A stretch of 34,618 bases of DNA, taken from contig JANBPT010000464.1 in NCBI GenBank assembly GCA_027575765.1, positions 1 through 34,618 of the forward strand, written 5' to 3'. Every line of letters begins with the position of its first letter. Positions within the stretch are counted from its first letter, which is position 1. This DNA comes from Tieghemiomyces parasiticus. Its lineage: Eukaryota > Kickxellomycota > Dimargaritomycetes > Dimargaritales > Dimargaritaceae. The translations under genes and the position numbers were made by a program. Below are positions 17,478-29,523 of the stretch, piece by piece. Below the pieces are notes generated by a model. It did not search any database. It was not told where the DNA came from and saw nothing but the letters and a program-made list of their open reading frames with translations.

Positions 17478-20400
17478 CTAGGGTTCACTGGCCAGACTGC
17501 TAAACACGGACTGTTTGTCGGCCAGGAGGTTAGCCGGGGTATCAAACTCGACAATCTTTCCAGCCTCCATCACGATGATGCGGTCGTTGTCCAGGACGGT
17601 ATTGATGCGATGGGCGATGGTGAGAATGGTGCAGTGGGAAAACTCGCGGCGGATGGTTTCCTGGATAATTTTGTCGGTCTCCACATCAATGGCAGCAGTG
17701 GCCTCGTCGAGCACGAGCACGCTAGCCCGACGAAGGAGAGCGCGGGCCAAGCAAATGAGCTGGCGCTGGCCCACCGAGAAATTCTCGCCACCTTGGTGAA
17801 CCCGGTATTCCAAGCCATCTTCGAGGGATGTTACATAGTCCTTAAGGTGGGCATTCTCTAGAACGCGCCAGAGTTCTGCGTCGTCCGTATAGGTGCCGAA
17901 CGGGTCCAGGTTTTCGCGCAGAGTGCCGGTAAAAAGGACGGGGTCCTGGGGGATGATACTTAGTCGCGAACGGAGGTCAAAAAGTCCGAGCTGGCTAATG
18001 TCTTCGCCATCAATCACGATCCGGCCCTCCGCCGCCTCGATCAGTCGGAACAGCGCCAGGGTCAAGCTACTCTTGCCGGCACCTGTACGGCCCACAATCC
18101 CGACCTTTTCGCGGGGCTTCACCGTGAAGCTGATGCCCCGCAGGACCAAGTCGAGACCTGGGCGGTAGCGGGTGGCGTAACGGTCGAAGATGACTTCGCC
18201 GCGCTGGGGCCAAGTGGGTTCCGGGCGGTGGTCCTCGATGATCTCGGGGGCCTCAGACGCCAGTTCGCTATACTCATTGATGCGTTCCATGGACACAATG
18301 TTGGTCTCAACCTCAACTGACTGGCGGATGCACCAGTTGAGGGTCTGGGTAATGTCGAGCGAATAGGTCATGGACAGACCCACCAGGCCAACGTCAATGC
18401 CGCCCAGATACACCAGAGTGATAACCGAGAACAGACTGGCGCCCAAGATAATGATGGCACCCATGAGCTCCAGTCGTACGGCGAGCCACCGGTTAAGGGC
18501 CAGGTACGGGTAATAGGCACGCTGGTTGAGCTCCAGACGGAATTCGTTTTCGGCCACGAACCGGCCGGTCTGTTCGTACGCCCGGATGGTACTCACGCCG
18601 CCCAGGGACTCCTGGAAGTGCGCATAGATCGGCGAGCGCGTGGTGGAGTCGAGGCGCTTCAGCTCGCGTGAGGTGGCAAGGTAGTAGCGCTGAATCCACA
18701 GGTATACCACGGAGAGCGGTACGAACATGGTCATAAAGATCGGCGTCGAGGTTGCGATGACGGCCACGACCATCACCAGGCTCGTCAGTACGGCCAGGTA
18801 GCCTGTGAAGGAGCGAGGCAGAGTCTCGTCAATGGTGTACTGGTCCTTGGAGAAGCGGTTGAGGATACGGCCCAGCGGCGTAGTATCGAAGAAGGACATG
18901 GGAGCACGCACGATGTGTTTAAGCATGGACTCGTGAGTGGTACGCGCGGCGCGGATGGCGCACAGCAACCACACCACCAGCGACATGGCCAGGGAGCAGG
19001 CCGCCGAGAAGAGCCCAATCATGCCGTACACGCCGAGGTACAAACCGTTGTCTACCTCATCGGCAGGGGTCTGCTCATTCACGTTAGACCAGTGCTTGAG
19101 CCAGAGGTTACCACAGACCGCCAGGACCTTACTGGCCACAAGCATGCTCAAGTAGAGGAACACAGCCTGCGGGGAGCAGGAGCGGAGGTAGGCCAAGTAC
19201 ACGTCCCATGAGACCTGCCCGCGGGCAGAGGTCTCGGTAGTCATCAGATCAGCGTTCTGCGTGGTCTGGAGCTTGCGCCGATTGATCTCGCCCACCGAGG
19301 CTAGAGATGCGCGGCGCATGACGGGGCGCGGCGGTGGGGCGCATTTGGTGAGCTTACTGGCCTCTTCGCACTCACCCGCCTGCTCTACGGCCTCAACGTC
19401 GTCGGTGGCCACGGGGGTGTCGTCACGGTAGATGGAGTGGGAAGGTGATTTGCCAAACGGGTCTATCGTGGGGGACAGTCGCGGAGACGGCACGCGGGAG
19501 CTGCCGCTCTCCTCAGGGGTGGCAGTGAGGTCGGTCACACTGCCACTGATACCCACCCCACCAGCGGAAGGGTCCTCCTCCACGGTGAACTCGCGGATCA
19601 GGCGGTACAGGGCCGTTTTCTGGCGCATAAGTTCGCGGAAGCTGCCCTGTTCGTCCACTTGACCCTCGCGCAGCATAATTATGCGGTCCGCCTTGGAGAG
19701 GAACTGGACAGCGTGAGTGACCAGGATGCGGGCGCGGGTGCGGAGTAGACCGTGGGGGCCCAAAGCATGCTCAAAGATGTGACGGCCAACGTGGGCGTCC
19801 ACTGCGGAGAGGGGATCATCAAGCAGGTACACATCGGCGCGGGCATACACGGCGCGGGCCAGCGACACGCGGGCCTTTTGACCACCGGACAGGTTAATAC
19901 CCTTTTCGCCAATCTCGGTCAGGTCCCCGGCGCTCAGCATGTCGATATCCTGCTGCAGGGCGCAGACCTCGATGGTCTTTTGGTAAAAGGTCGGATCGTA
20001 GCGGTGGCCAAATAGAATGTTCTCGCGCAGGGTGGCGTTCATGATCCAGGGCTGCTGAGACACGTAGGCGACGTGACCGCGCACCGTCACCTTGCCGGCA
20101 ATCCGGCGCATATCACCCAGGAGAGCAGAAATGAGAGAGGACTTGCCGCTGCCCACACGACCTACAACGGAGACGAGTTCGCCTGCATGAGCCTTCAGGT
20201 TGATGTCGCGGAGGGTGGGAGTGTCGTCGTTGTCGAGCCAGGTGAAGGTACCGTCGGTGACCTCGACTAGGGGCAAGTGCTCCCCTGTAGGTTCAGCAGC
20301 ACCGTCTCCGGAGCGGTACAGCTGGGTGCGATGCACGTAGTCGGTGCGTTCCACAGCGTTAGTGTCGAGCTCCTCGCTGGTGAGGAAGCCGAAAATCCGG

Positions 20401-22603
20401 CCCACGGCGACACCGGCCTCAACGAGGGTGGCCATGATCATGGGTAGCATCATGAGCGGGAAACGGAGCAGGTTGAGTAGTGTCAGCGACACGAAAATGA
20501 GGTCGGCGGTGAGCGGACCGCGCGAGTGGTTGTCGAAAACGGCGTAGACACTGAACGTGGCTAAGGACACCAGGAACGGGGTGATCGTCATGGTGAAGGA
20601 ATTGAGAGCGAACAGGCGGCCAAAGTCCTTGAGGGTGGCCAGCTCACGGTTGTTACGCACCTCGCGCACGCGGTCCAGGAAGGCGCCCTCCCAGGCGTAC
20701 AGCTTGATGACCTTCATGCCGTTGAGCAGCTCGTCCATGAGCTTAATTCGGGTGTCCTTGTTGGCCATCTGTTTCTTCTGCAGACTGCGCATACTGGTGG
20801 CGATATAACCATTCCACGGGATGGCCACGACCATCACACCTACACCGGCGAAAGCGCTCCAGCCTAGGGCCTGGTAGAGATAGTACAGGCAGAGGGCGAT
20901 TTGGAACAGGCCACTCCAAGCCATATGGAGATAGGTGGTCATGTCGGACAGGCGCTGGGCATCCACGCTCATGTGGTTGACAATCTCACCGACGGTGAAC
21001 TTCTGGCGGGCTGCGTTGGATAGGCGGAGGGATTTCTGGTAGATGGCGGTGACCAGCCCGGCACGAACGCGCAGACCCACCATGGTACAGATCTGGAAGT
21101 ACTGGTGCAGCAGGGCGGTCTGCAGGAGGGCGGTGGCGAACATGGTGAGGGCGATAAAATAGCCGTTGGCCACGGGTTGTGGCGCGTCGCTATAGTAGTC
21201 CTGCACGAAGTTGAGCAGGCGGCGCAGCAGCTGGGGCTGCGCGAAGGCCAGCAGGTCCTGACCGGCCTTGAAAAAGGCGGCCAAGGCAAATGGGGCCCCG
21301 AAGGTCAGCACGCAGGCGCGCGCCAAGGAGGGTCGGTCGCGGGCCAGTTCGCGCTGCCAGCGATCCTGGAAGTTGTCCGACACTGTGGCGGTCTGGGTGT
21401 CACGCGGTAGGTCTACCATGTCATCCTGGGTCAGCACGCGCTGGTACCCGAGGGACAGCATAGGAGACATCCAGGAGAAACTGATCCGCGAGAAGATGTT
21501 GGCCTCCTCCTCTGGGCTATTGTGGTCCATGTCTTCGGTGGGCAACAGATAGTCGGAACGCGGTTTGGGGTAGAGTTCGGCGACGAATGAGGCAGCCAGC
21601 GCGACGAAAGAGATGACCGCTGCGTTGAACAGGGCGGCGTAGCCCTGGGGCATCTTGATCAGGTGCCAGGTACGCAGCCGCACCGCGCTGTACATCAGCA
21701 AGGCCAGCTGGAACAGCAGGAGAGTGCCCGAGGCGATTCGGCTGCGTGTGTGCTCCAGATGACTGAGGAAAAGGGCAAACCCCAAGGCCAGGGTCTGGGC
21801 TAGGAAACCCAGGGCAGGAACCGTCGCGGCGTAAGTTCCCGTCAGACGGGCGGCAATCCAGGTTTCGTAAGCGCTGATGCCGATAGATGCCAGGAGGAGG
21901 GCCTGCTTGGCGTAGTAGTGGCGGGTCATGGTGAACGTGGCGGGGTAGGCCGGGCGGGAGCGCAGTGTATGTAAGCGGTAGGCGCCCGCCGCGAAGAACA
22001 AACCGAAGATAGCGGGACCCAGGACGCTGCGAAAGGGGGAAAGGGCATGGTAGATAGCATCGGCCGACTGAAGGTTAGTTTGTACAATATAACCCTTCAG
22101 AAGGAGCTTCCAAGCCCGTTGGTTGTGAATACACAGACGGCAATCATTGAAATGGTTCGCGCTTGACAAGATAACCTCCGGGATACACATGCGTTCAACG
22201 CAGATATCTTTACGACTTACCCATCCTCGAAGCAGGTCGTCAGGTCCACAGTACGGTGGTCACTCCACGGGCCCTAGACCAGCGAATTAAATTGCGTTCG
22301 GACATTGGTTAGTATGGGGAAGCACAGTAGAGAGTTAGTATCACAAATTTTGAGGCCAGCGGATTGACGCTGGTTGAGGTGCACTTTCCATTGTATACAT
22401 GTCGATGTCGACTCAACCGAGATTTGGTGGGTCAAGGCCGATATTTCCCAGCAGGTGCCGCACGAGACGTGCTTGCGGCGCCAATTAACCCCCTCGCATA
22501 GTGTCTAGTCGCATCCCACCCCGAAGTAGACCCGTATGAAGCGCGTAGTACTTACCCAGCCCTCGGAATCTAGACACATTGGTGCCTTGGAATGGAGATC
22601 CAT
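17478..22603 (-). CDS. ABCC (MRP/Ycf1-type) full-length ABC transporter, two exons
   Basis: The exons are 22603-22556 (16 codons, MDLHSKAPMCLDSEGW, donor GTAAGT) and 22094-17478 (acceptor CTGAAG, starting GYIVQTNLQ), both phase 0, giving 1554 residues. The join recreates the C-x-DSEGWG start of TMD0 seen in the family; using only the ATG at 22190 gives an unrelated N-terminus. The layout is TMD0 (five hydrophobic spans), TMD1, NBD1 (Walker A GRVGSGKSSL with Lys667, LSGGQ at 751-755, Walker B VYLLDDP), a linker, TMD2 and NBD2 (GRTGAGKSSL with Lys1357, FSVGQRQ at about 1455, LVLDEATAAID). NBD1 has the degenerate DD in place of DE after Walker B, normal for ABCC. These pumps export glutathione conjugates, often into the vacuole. 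The linker carries RRASLASVGE (Ser946), like the PKA site of Ycf1. The substrate is not predictable from sequence. Confidence 0.93.
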
Positions 22604-24684
22604 GGTACTGCAGCGTAAGGAACTGGTGGGTCGGTGGTAGGTATCAGATAAGTAGGGAAAGTGGACAAGGCTGAAGACCTGGAGGGCTATAAAAAGAGAA
22701 GGTAGTATCGTTCCCAAACGGCGGTGGGACCTTAAAAAGTCGGTGAGGCGGCGAACACTAAAAAGCAACGACGCCAAAGGGGTTTGGGTACAGAGTAGGG
22801 CAACAGAAGCAGTAAGCCTTTGCAAGGCAATGACGTGAGCGGTAGGGCGCCAACTTCCCCGATATTAATGGCGACAGGGGGAAGGCTGTGGGAGGGATTA
22901 CAGATGCGGGGAAGGGGAGCTAGGGGCCAGCGATACGTCAATTCCGGAAGAGAGATTAGTCATCCGCAATGAACGAGACTTAGGAGCAGACGGGCCAAAG
23001 CGGCCTAGAGTAGGACAGCTAGCCAAGCGAGTAAGACCGCAGGGGTGTGCGACCTAATCACTGGAGAGGTGTGTCTAAAGGATGAGATGCACGGCAGCAG
23101 GGGACAGCAGAGCTCCGGTGGGTGGCGGGGCCAGCCTTTTATATGCACCTCACAAGACTTCCCGCTGCGGCACGACGGTACCGGATAACGACAGTTACGA
23201 AGGGTGGGAGTGTGGTTGGACCACGACCTGTAAGGTAAGGTGCGGCACGCATCAATCCAAAAGGGGTGGACGGCTCAAGGGTGGCGACTCCATCTACAAG
23301 TACTCGGGCCACAACCATATCCGATTGGCCAGGCCTGCACCCTTCGCCCCTATCCCATTACCGTAAATGAGGCACGGAAAATCCGCTCCACTGCTGAGAA
23401 AAAAAAGGATGGGATATACAGTTCTCTTTAGTGTGCTGGCGGGAATAGATATGTGGGGACTTGCGGGTGGTTATGGGAAGCCCGCGGGTACCTGCATAAT
23501 AGCACTATCTACCCATTACCTTCAGGCCCACCCGATGGTGTCCTTGATGGGCTAGAATCACCCCCACAGTTCGCAGGTTAGCGCTTTCCATGGCCCGGCT
23601 GTCTTGACATTCTAACCATCAGCTAAGCTGCTGCGGTACTCCTCTGATAGTTGTCCTTGCCGATCCCAAGGAACGTGCCAGATCTCCAACGCAGGCCTCA
23701 ACGCCCTGTTCAGCGGACCAAAATGTAGAAGCGACCTATGGACCCGGTCCAATCGACTTTGCCGCAGCTTCTTTACCCCCCCCTCCCATGCACGTCCCCT
23801 TGTCGACAGTTCAATTCTGTGCCACCAGCCCGCAGCGATGACCTAGCTACCTGGCCAGCTTAGTAATACTTGGTACACACTGTTTCCTTGACTGCCACTA
23901 CATTCAGTGTGCCATGTAGGAACCAAACACTCAACTCTTATATTCTTTGCCGTGAGCCTCGCCTTTTACATTAGAATACATTCCATAGTGTCGGCCCATG
24001 TCTGGCTTGAATAGACTAGCGGTAACTTTTATATCATTAGACCGTTGGTATATGTTTCTCGCCTCGACAGCTTAACCAACCAGACAGACGGTTACTTTAA
24101 CCACAGTATATTTCCTATCCACCCATTGGGATCAGGGTACGTCTGAACCAGCCTCTATAGCCATGAGGACCCAAGGTTTAGAGTTGGCATCCTTGTGGAC
24201 GTTGATGGGAACATGATGCGTAAGGAAAAGCTGGGAGCAACCTTCATGAAACAGGTTGGGCCAAGTGGCACAAGCCAATTCGCTAGGCCGGAGGTAACTT
24301 TTTTTAAAAAAAACGACTGGGGGACCTGGTAATAATTCCACCAATCACGGAGCTCAGGATGGCTGCCAATTTCGCAGAAAAATCAAAGCGGCTTAAGCTG
24401 CGTATTCCCATCATTTCCCAGTCTACTACAATTACACCAAGTGGCACTTTGCCAGTGGATTGCTGGCATGGGCTGACTAAGGAGAACCCGCCTCTCATGC
24501 ATGACCCCAATAGAGGCGGCTGCCGTACAATCTTGCTATCCTGGTCACTGTGTAATCGTAGCCAGTTCTGTGGAGACTGCTAGTCGGGATTCTCCGAAGC
24601 TGTGCTAAAGTTGGCAGGGCATCGCTATCCCGCAAGGTTTATATTGTCATTTCCAAATAGGCCTGCTGTTCTCGAAAGCCGAAT
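22604..24684. other. Gene-poor intergenic region
   Basis: About 2 kb contains no supportable gene. A TATAAAAA on the plus strand at 22688 lies just upstream of the transporter but points away from it. The short open frames at 23082-23555 lack starts or composition resembling the genes here. A T7A8 run occurs at 24299-24313. Confidence 0.4.
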
Positions 24685-25258
24685 ATGCTCATCGTTTCAG
24701 CTAAGGTGGCGTTGAATCTCACGGTAAGATCAGGGGCCCTTACATTACTGATTAAGCGGAAATACTGTGGTTTTCTTATTACATATCAACAGCCTTTATA
24801 TTAATACCTGTAACCCTAAACAATCTCACATGTACCTATTAGCTGTGTGCAAAGGCTACCCTTAAAATCACAGAGCTGGGGCTACTGGACATCCACAGTT
24901 CCGAGTGGTCTCAGTTAACCAGGCATGGCACTGGACCACCCATGGGCCAGGTTTCCTGATGGCTAGAGCTAGTAGTTGACCAGTAGGGACAGGTTTAAGT
25001 TGGCTTGTGAGTGGTAGTGTCGTTCAATAGATAATCATTGATTTCCATACGCTGTTTCAGGAAGCCGATAGCACAGCATACCTGGTGGTCGTCGCTGAGG
25101 AGTTCAGGGTTCTAGCAGTTGATGATACTACCCGGCCTCAGAATGCTACGCTATATGTTGCAAGTAGAGGTGAGGAAAGTATGGTAGACCCCGGCCAGCT
25201 ACTCGCTGGTTTCTTGAAGCCATATTCCCTGGCGGAGCAAGTGCCGTGTTGTTGTTAA
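24685..25258 (+). CDS. Tentative small two-exon gene of unknown function
   Basis: Exon 1, 24685-24723, encodes MLIVSAKVALNLT and is followed by donor GTAAGA. Exon 2, 25061-25258, follows acceptor CTGTTTCAG and encodes 65 residues of ordinary protein composition (EADSTAYLVVVAEEFRVL, then AVDDTTRPQNATLYVASRG) ending AEQVPCCC-stop. Both junctions are phase 0, and the predicted product has 78 residues. The intron would be 337 bases. I recognise no family. The second exon is the more convincing part; the first could be elsewhere, or the whole may be a gene remnant. Confidence 0.3.
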
Positions 25259-26615
25259 GCCCGCCATAAATACTCAGTGGACAATCGAGCTAGGTATTTT
25301 GTGTTGGGTAGAGGCGTGGTACGTACAAGAGAAAGCTAGCTAATTGCGAATAGTAGTGACGTAGACACCAGAAAGTCCAAGTAAGCCAAAAAAAACATAG
25401 ATACGAGCGCCCATTGCGCTTGGTTAGTGCGCAGTGGATCAGATATTAGGATTAATAGAAACGCAGAACGAGGATGCAAGATACAGTACTGAGTTGCAAA
25501 ACATAGTCTAATTTTAGGATTGCTGATTCCAGCCAACCTGGTGCGTCCTATTTCTTTATGCATCCTTTATTAAACCAGGACTTGTCACCTCCTGTTGCAA
25601 TTCCTATAAACATTGACCACTGTGGTACCTCTAAACCGGGTAAACACCAGCCAGACGGGTAAATTGGTTGAATGGGGTATACTGGAAGAAACAAAAAGCC
25701 ACCGTAAGGTGACTAGTGCTACGCATTGCCGAACAGTGCTAAAAGACGTAAGGTGCGGAAGTGGAGAAGGGAGCCAGAGAGGCTGGGCACCTCGGGGCAT
25801 AAAAGTGACTGGACTAGCCACTTGGTCCTTGGAGTGTACGGTGCGGCTTTCATCAAGGTAGGGCTCTCAGTTTGATATGGTATAACGCAAGGAAAGGAGA
25901 ATAGAAAGGCCCAACCAAAGCGAGGTGGAAATGACCGTGGCTAGGTGGCCAGTCTATCAAAACAGCCAAAAACTATTACACATAGTTCAAAAGAGAAATA
26001 GGGGTAAACAAAAGGATGGTGGTCTGCGGTGATGAGCGGCTATTGACGGTGGACCCTGGCCTTGTTGGCCACTGCACTGTTGCGAGTGGCATGTTACAAC
26101 CACCATCTGTAAGGCGTCTACTTATAGACTCCACCGCTCCTAAGCGTTGTTGTGACGAAGAGGATGGAGTATCACTTCAATCAATGAAAAGGCAAGGGAT
26201 TGAAGGAGTGAGGCCCGTCTCGACCTTGCGAAAGACGTTTAGGCAAAATGAAACGAAGAAAGGAAGTGAGAGATGAAGGTTGATGGCGGTCTTAGTCACG
26301 CCCTATCATCGAACACCAGGTTGGCCTGTCCTCAGCGTGTCACCTTCCCGAACAGGCGTGCTCGGGGTAGCCAGCGATGTTGGAACCCTCCCTTTCTTCA
26401 CCACACCAGACGTTCGGATGGAAGCCGCAATGCGGCCTCCTGTGTCACGATCGGCGTTACTTGTATTTTTGTGGCAGGTAACTGGCGTAACCATCCCCCC
26501 TGGCGTCAATTGCCACCATCGGTTTCGACCGTACTGGCAGTTGGATGTGCCAGTGGGGGATTATATTCTCACTTCCTCTCGAGTCCCAACGCCGGCCTAG
26601 TTGAACGGCCGTGGC
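25259..26615. other. Gene-poor intergenic region
   Basis: Several short open frames on both strands (for example 25336-25563 minus, 25613-25861 plus, 26273-26677 plus) have no domain or consistent codon pattern. I see no gene, RNA or repeat that I can support. Confidence 0.35.
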
Positions 26616-26623
26616 TTTATAAA
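26616..26623 (+). promoter_or_regulatory. TATA-like box, secreted orphan gene
   Basis: TTTATAAA lies 160 bases upstream of the ATG at 26783, followed by a pyrimidine-rich leader. Confidence 0.3.
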
Positions 26624-26782
26624 CAGCTACTTCAACCGACATCGTTTATTCCATGCCCCGCCTGGTTGAGATTTTAGTTTCGAGGATCCTTTCTCACCGG
26701 CCCCTCTTTTTTTTATTTAACAATAACTGGGCAATCCGCACCTTTCCTGTAAGCTACCATCCTATACCGCATCAAAGTGACC

Positions 26783-27787
26783 ATGCGATTCTCCATCGTT
26801 TTGTGTTTTATCTGGCCGGCACTGATCACCAGCTGCGGCGGCTCAGGCCCCACCAATACGGAGGTGTCGAATCGCACCCCTCTCTCCTGGCCTACGACCT
26901 GGGGTCCTGCAACATTCTCTTTCCAGCGTGAGAGTGTGCTACGGTCGACCCAGACCGGTCTGCGGCCTGGCCGGGCGTCTAGATCGACCGAGCACCACCA
27001 AACCACCGCTGGAGAGCCCGCTTCACTGGAGCGGGCCATGTCACCGGCCTCACCTCGCGACGAGCAAACCGGCCCACGGTTAATCATTTCGGCTGAACCA
27101 TACCTTTTTCAGCTTCCACGGCCAACCATACCTCTTGTGCCTCTACAACCCATCTCGGAAAGCCGTTCGAGACAGGTCCCCGCGGGACGCTGACTCATCA
27201 ACGACGCACCAGAGCCCAGCTCCGGGGTTCAGCCTTGCCACGACAGCCCCGCTCCTCCTCCTCCTCACCAGTCTTTGCCATACCGATTAACTAAGAGGAC
27301 TGTAGTCAAGCTGACTAGTGTATGCCAGAAACTTCAGGCGACCGCCCGTTCAACGGCCGTCGCCAGCAGCCAGCTGGTCAACTACGATAATGTCGCAGTG
27401 GACCGTTATCGCAACTACCTCTACAAGTTCCGCAGTAGGCTAGAGAAATATGGCCGTAAAACGCCCAGACGGGTTGAAGACTACATTATCCATTCTATGG
27501 CATCCATGCGCAGGGGCATCGCGGCAGGTAGCGTGGCACCCGGACATCGGCTCCTGTACGCCATTTACAGAGGCAACTCCGACACTGACCCCGAGCTACG
27601 CCATGAGCTGGTGTTTAACTTTGGTACTGATCGCTGTGAGGACCTAGCGGTTCGCATCGCCCGTCATAGCTACCCGCTCGGTGGAATGTCCCTGACCCAG
27701 CCCGTTCAGGACGTCGATTACTTTGCAACCCAGATGGACAAGACAGTGCGATCTCTAAACTATAAGTATTCCCACAAAACCCGGTAA
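26783..27787 (+). CDS. Putatively secreted orphan protein with an in-frame TGA or unresolved intron
   Basis: The ATG at 26783 opens a frame with an N-terminal signal peptide (MRFSIVLCFIWPALITS) and a Ser/Thr/Pro-rich middle, stopping at TGA 27191-27193 after 136 residues. The same reading frame continues from 27194 to TAA 27785-27787, with a better-structured domain: TVVKLTSVCQKLQATARS, then RYRNYLYKFRSRLEKYGRK, RHELVFNFGTDRCEDLAVRI and DVDYFATQMDKTVRSL. A strong 3' splice site (CTCCTCCTCCTCCTCACCAG) ends at 27271, in phase 0 with the downstream frame. An intron removing the TGA is therefore likely, but its donor is unclear; 26864 (GAG|GTGTCG) and 27176 (CAG|GTCCCC) are phase-compatible and weak. 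Alternatively it is a single-exon gene broken by a nonsense change. No family is recognised. Confidence 0.5.
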
Positions 27788-29254
27788 TTGACATCCAAAG
27801 TACCCCAAGTATGTAATCTAACTCAACTTGGTATCGCACATCACCGTCGGTGGCTTCCTAGTCCGCATTATCCGGTCTCGTTTCGTGGATCAAGCAATAA
27901 AAGCTCATTCCGATTTTAGGTTAAGGTGGATGGCAACGATATGAAATATAAACTGACCACTGCGCCATGAGTGTTTTGTCGCCTCAGAATTGGTGCAAGG
28001 CGTGAACAGCTTACACTAGGCATGTCAGTCAACAGGGCCCTCAGCAAAAGGGAGTCGTGTATTCCGTTGTTACCCAATACAGCTCTACCAAGCCTAATTT
28101 TCTAACGTTTTTTCTCACCCCAACGATTTCGGGATGGGTCCCCGATATACCACCACTGGAGGTAGGCTGAGGTACACCAAGCTAGGACACATGCTCGCTA
28201 CACCAGACGGGCGCAGGGAGAACGCTACGCATCAAAACTGGGGGGGCGAATGTCGGGCCGGTGGTACTCCTCCGCACAGCCTCGCCTCTGTTTAGCGCCG
28301 AGGTACTGCCCAAATGTGCCCTTCTCTGCTCTCCTTAGGTCGGACTCACTCGCTGGATAGACAGGCTGGCCCAACCTCACTTACTAGTCATTACATAGGT
28401 TAGTAGCCGTTGGCAGTTGGGACCACGTACTTCATCGGCGTCCTAGTCTTTGTGGCCATCCGTATCACTCACCATCAAATACAGAGGAGACGGTCGGGCA
28501 TTAGGAAATAGTTGAATGAACGGGTAGCTGAGCAACCAGATATTCCTCTTCCCTAGTTTTTGTCATTGGAAGAAAAGGTCTGGTAGGATTTACGGGTAAA
28601 TATAAACAGATGGTTGAAGGTCTTGGTTCGTGCTCACCTGTAGACCTCGTCGTTATGCTATTATTGTTGATTTTCACCCAATCCTGTGCAGTCTCTCGTT
28701 TGGCTGCCATGGGGGCCATCCCTCTGCTGTCATTTCCCTGGCCGCACCCACTCATTCGGTTAAAACTGGCATACAAACCTTTGTCATTTAGCTCCTGGTG
28801 GATCGGTCGTTTCTCTTTAATGGCGGGATATCAAGCATCACGACCTTGCCTTGAGCCCAATGGACGCCGGAATCTGTTATAGGTTTTTTAACTTGTGTGT
28901 TCCCTGCAAGGACCTACCGCTTCTCATTTATGATAATATTCATCCGTCTGGCAATCACTCTTTCTTTTTGGCGTCTAGGCTTCCCGCCGGAAAGTCTCTA
29001 GGGCATGATTTCGCTGAAACCGAGGTTGTGCCGATTTCCCCAGATCAGTAGGGGGTTATTACAAGTCGCGGTATATGTAGTATTTGTGATAAGGTAGGAC
29101 ACTATTGAAAGGAGGAGGTTCTTTCCAATGAAATGAGGAGACCTGTCCATTCTCAGTCGTGGTATTGTGCCAGTAAAAATAAGCGCTAGAATCCCGACAG
29201 GCTGGCGACTGAATATCGATACGGGCCCACTCTACCGCTCCAGATCGACGGACG
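27788..29254. other. Gene-poor intergenic region
   Basis: About 1.5 kb of low-information sequence. The plus-strand open frame at 28610-28882 is hydrophobic but lacks a credible context or family. I see nothing else supportable. Confidence 0.35.
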
Positions 29255-29523
29255 TTAGATCGTTGTCGAAACTACCACCAATGTGTTGTCCACGAACGTC
29301 GCGCCATCAGTTTCGACCCCATTGTAGTCAGTGATATAGTTTAGGTATACCAATCAGGCTGCAGTTGGTGGCCTTTGGAAGTAGAATCCATCAGGGCAGC
29401 AGCGCCCGAGCCGGCTAAATAGCTTGGCCTGCGGACTTTGAGGAATTCAAGTCGAGTACGTTTTGAGGTTATTGGGATGGGAGGGAGGGCTACTGATATG
29501 GTAGCCTCTTGACACTGGATTTA
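29255..29523 (-). pseudogene. Probable gene relic with two in-frame TGA codons
   Basis: One minus-strand frame reads like protein for about 88 codons and is interrupted only by two TGA codons. It runs through SVAPPSHPNNLKTYST, TGA, then PDGFYFQRPPTAA, TGA, then LVYLNYITDYNG and GATFVDNTLVVVSTTI, ending at TAA 29255-29257. No start codon or splice sites are evident. The family is unknown. Both stops could derive from CGA by C-to-T change. Confidence 0.3.

Noticed and set aside
22095..22190. ATG at 22190 as start of the ABC transporter
   Set aside because: The 32 residues it adds do not resemble TMD0, while an upstream exon restores the family N-terminus in phase.
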